The notes beneath the pieces are model-generated. The model had not been told where the DNA came from and made no database searches. It saw nothing but the letters and a program-made list of their open reading frames with translations. 62,571 bases of DNA from Paenibacillus camerounensis (GTDB lineage: Bacteria; Bacillota; Bacilli; Paenibacillales; Paenibacillaceae), in assembly GCF_000723885.1 (NCBI RefSeq), contig NZ_CCDG010000054.1:1-62571 (forward strand). Reading direction: 5' to 3'. The translations under genes were made by a program, and so were the position numbers. Below are positions 60,600 through 62,571 of the stretch, piece after piece (the first letter of the stretch is position 1; each line of letters starts with the position of its first letter).

Positions 60600-60760
60600 G
60601 CGGTGATGCTGGTTAGCCGGGAGTGGAATCCGCGGTGAAGCCGGTTAGCCGGGAGCAAAGTGGGCGGTGATGCTGGTTGGCCGGGAGCGGAAGGCGGCGG
60701 TGATGCTGGTTGGCCGGGAGCATAGTGGATGGCTAAGCGGTGATCCGGGAGCGCAGTGGG
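60567..60760. repeat. Degenerate 32-33 bp tandem repeat (about six copies)
   Basis: Copies begin with GCGGTG or GCGGTT at 60567, 60600, 60632, 60664, 60697 and 60737. The unit reads roughly GCGGTGATGCTGGTTAGCC then GGGAGCGGAA. The first copy lies inside ykvI; the others are non-coding. Periods are 33, 32, 32, 33 and 40 bp. Confidence 0.85.
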
Positions 60761-60962
60761 CGGCTAAGGGCATGCGTGCTATGGCTTAGACGGCTGCTAG
60801 GGGATTCAGGAGATAAGAGTTGGGACATACAAAGCTGGCGGCTCGTATCGGTATCAATAAAGGGATTTTTCCCTTTGTTCGCGGCTGAGCTGCTACTTTT
60901 AGGCTTGTCGGAGGGACTTCCCCCTTTGTTCTCGGCCAAAACTGGTAAAAACAATATAAAGC

Positions 60963-61077
60963 AAAAAGGCAGCGCTACCGTCCCGGAATCAAAGAGATGA
61001 ACAGCTCCCAGTGTGCGGGAATCAGTCTCTTCAAGCCTTGAGGGGAACGTCCTTGTGAGGAACGTTACGCTGCCTTT
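60963..61077 (-). terminator. Long branched hairpin with terminator base, possible structured RNA
   Basis: AAAGGCAGCG (60965-60974) and CGCTGCCTTT (61068-61077) pair perfectly over 10 bp, and a T run follows on the minus strand. The roughly 90 nt between can form further stems: an AACGTTCC/GGACGTT hairpin and a GAAGAGA/TCTCTTT stem around CCC/GGG. It starts 4 bp past the stop of the ATPase gene. The 200 bp between it and the minisatellite show no gene that I can support. Confidence 0.55.
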
Positions 61078-61081
61078 CCGT

Positions 61082-62571
61082 TTATACAGGGATAACCGCT
61101 GCTGCAGGAATAATCCGTGCAGCTGCCTCCGCAACATGACGGTGGCAGGTCATCATGACAATCTGACGGGTTAAGGACAGCTCCCCTGCCAGAGATAACG
61201 CGGCATGCAGACGGTGTTCATCGAAATTAACGAACAAATCGTCCAGCATCAGCGGGAGAGCCGACTTCCCGGACATTGTTTCGGCCAAAGCCAGCCGTAT
61301 CGCCAGGTACAATTGCTCCTGTGTCCCCCTGCTGAGCAGGGAGCTGTCCAGAAGCCCCAAGCTCGCATGCTCAGCCTTCAGCTCCTTATGCCCCAGTGTC
61401 ATGACAATTCTCCGGTATTCCCCGCCGCTAAGCTTGGCAAAATAGACAGAGGCCAGCTGCAGCACCTGCGGCTGTTTTTCCTGCTCATAAATGCGTCTGG
61501 TCCGTCCGATTAATTCGGCGGCAATTACGTTAACGGCATACTGGCCGGCCAGATTCCGCAGTGACGACCGCTGCTCTTCCAGCTGCTGGCTTACGTTATC
61601 CTCCATGCAGCGTTCCTTCAGATACTCCTGCTCCTGCAGCAGCTTGCCTCTTTGTTCCAGAAGTGTATTCCGCTCTTCCTCCAGCTCTGCTGCAGCTGCT
61701 TCTGCGGCAGAGCGTTCTTCTGCGAGTGCAGCAGCATCATGCTGCTCCAGCAGCTGCTGTAATGGCTCCGTCCGGCCGCCTTCCCAGCCGCTGAACATTG
61801 CCAGCTCCCATTGGCGGACAGCTCTAGTAAGCCCGGACCGCTGCTGCACTGCCGCTGCGCGCCGCAGAAAGTCTTCACCGTCAGCAGCCCCGCCTTCACT
61901 CAGCAAAGTAGTGCTAAGCTGCTGCAGTCCTTCCAGCTGCTCAAGCTGCTCTGTTAGCTCCTCCTGGATCTCGGCCTTACGGGCAGACAAGCCCTCTCTG
62001 CGCAGCAATTCAATGCGCAGCAGCTCCCACTCCCGTTTCCGGTTCTCCAGCCAGCTCAGCAGGCTGAACACAGGGATTGACGGGATCGCTGACCCTGAAT
62101 AGCTGCCTGCTCCGTCTGGTGTATAGCCAGGAGAGAGAGTCACCGGGCCACCATGAGTAACAGCAGCGGAATCGGCTGGAGACACAGTATCTGCTGAAGG
62201 CAAAGAATTGCCTGCGGCGTCTTGCGGATGAGTCGAAGCGTTCAAGCTGTCGCTTACACCAGATGCACCTGCGGAATCAGCTGCGGCGTCAGACGCCGGA
62301 GCGCTCTCGGCTGTACCCAGGGTCTGAAGCCGCAGCGAGAGAACCTCGTCCTCAAAGGCCCGGCACTCTGCTTCCAGCTCCCCAAGCCGCTGAACCAGCT
62401 TGCCGCGCTGGCGGAGCAGTTCATTTCCCTGCTCCGCCAGCGCAAAGATATCCGGCAGGCCCTCCGGGGAGAGCCCTTCCGGCAAGCGGTGCTGCCGCAG
62501 CCATTCTGTATACCTTTCGTCCAGTGCTGCAAACTCCGCTTCAGCACGTTCCAGCTCCTCTGCCAGCGCGC
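61082..62571 (-). CDS. YhaN-like SMC-type ATPase, C-terminal part (runs off the window)
   Basis: The frame is open to the window edge, so only the last 496 or so residues are present. A long coiled coil (Leu/Glu/Gln/Arg-rich, with an Ala/Ser/Gly/Pro-rich insertion at about 62090-62300) leads to the C-terminal half of an ABC-type head: KLSGGEYRRIVMTLG, LSRGTQEQLYLAIRLAL (signature helix), PLMLDDLFVNFD (Walker B) and MMTCHRH (switch His). This matches YhaN/SbcC-like proteins, which in Bacilli pair with the nuclease-like YhaM/YhaO and act in DNA repair. The partner gene would lie outside the window. Confidence 0.85.
   Translation of the reverse strand, partial: ALAEELERAEAEFAALDERYTEWLRQHRLPEGLSPEGLPDIFALAEQGNELLRQRGKLVQRLGELEAECRAFEDEVLSLRLQTLGTAESAPASDAAADSAGASGVSDSLNASTHPQDAAGNSLPSADTVSPADSAAVTHGGPVTLSPGYTPDGAGSYSGSAIPSIPVFSLLSWLENRKREWELLRIELLRREGLSARKAEIQEELTEQLEQLEGLQQLSTTLLSEGGAADGEDFLRRAAAVQQRSGLTRAVRQWELAMFSGWEGGRTEPLQQLLEQHDAAALAEERSAAEAAAAELEEERNTLLEQRGKLLQEQEYLKERCMEDNVSQQLEEQRSSLRNLAGQYAVNVIAAELIGRTRRIYEQEKQPQVLQLASVYFAKLSGGEYRRIVMTLGHKELKAEHASLGLLDSSLLSRGTQEQLYLAIRLALAETMSGKSALPLMLDDLFVNFDEHRLHAALSLAGELSLTRQIVMMTCHRHVAEAAARIIPAAAVIPV

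Noticed and set aside
60740..61000. 86-residue plus-strand open frame after ykvI
   Set aside because: No ribosome binding site, overlaps the minisatellite and the branched hairpin, and resembles no protein.
1..62571. CRISPR arrays, insertion sequences, prophage or rRNA genes
   Set aside because: No spaced repeat array, transposase, integrase or phage gene, and no rRNA sequence was seen on either strand.

Overview
The window looks like a chromosomal segment of a Paenibacillus-type Gram-positive spore-former. This rests on Bacillus-type housekeeping genes (yqhH/yqhG, yqzE, a CwlD-type amidase, xpt, ykvI), a surface enzyme with three SLH domains, lipobox-type solute-binding proteins, YesMN-type two-component systems, and strong AGGAGG-like ribosome binding sites with many GTG/TTG starts. 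No genome-level comparison was possible, so the genus is an inference.

Region 1 (about 0.1-28.9 kb) is a co-oriented minus-strand polysaccharide locus, probably for galactan, arabinogalactan or pectin side chains. Reading along the minus strand it holds: a GH2 beta-galactosidase with a YesM/YesN-type kinase and regulator; a two-permease plus lipoprotein ABC importer; a very large SLH-anchored GH53 endo-galactanase; a DUF2264 protein; a second kinase/regulator pair followed by a solute-binding paralogue that has lost its lipobox; a secreted GH43 exo-galactanase-like enzyme; a second importer with a mutarotase-like gene; and an AraC regulator with a GH105 unsaturated-uronyl hydrolase. The likely flow is: GH53 and GH43 cut polymer at the surface, two importers take up oligomers, GH2/GH105 and the mutarotase process them inside, and two membrane sensor systems plus AraC and possibly CcpA (cre-like sites) control expression. 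No ATPase gene is present, so the importers must use a shared multi-sugar ATPase encoded elsewhere.

Region 2 (29-38 kb) is a more AT-rich accessory block: a polysaccharide deacetylase, a 5'-truncated alpha/beta-hydrolase remnant, a NarL-type regulator and kinase, a lipid kinase-like gene, an MMPL exporter and an SDR. The MMPL and SDR genes carry matching operators and -10 elements at identical spacing, which points to a YdfHI-YdfJ-like regulon that includes the SDR. LOG-family and MazG-like genes follow.

Region 3 (38-62.6 kb) is mostly core: a class II ribonucleotide reductase (nrdJ) interrupted by a 376-residue LAGLIDADG intein exactly before the catalytic cysteine, with NrdR-box-like sites upstream; yqhH-yqhG; a secreted protein of unknown function; yqzE; cwlD convergent with a divergent polysaccharide deacetylase; glycerol dehydrogenase; a MerR/SDR divergent pair with textbook 19-bp-spacer promoters; a degraded prenyltransferase-like gene; a BrkB-family membrane protein; a PadR/DUF2812 pair; MFS/ROK; tRNA-Leu(CAG); small conserved genes; xpt; ykvI; a minisatellite; and the 3' part of a YhaN-like SMC-type ATPase that runs off the window.
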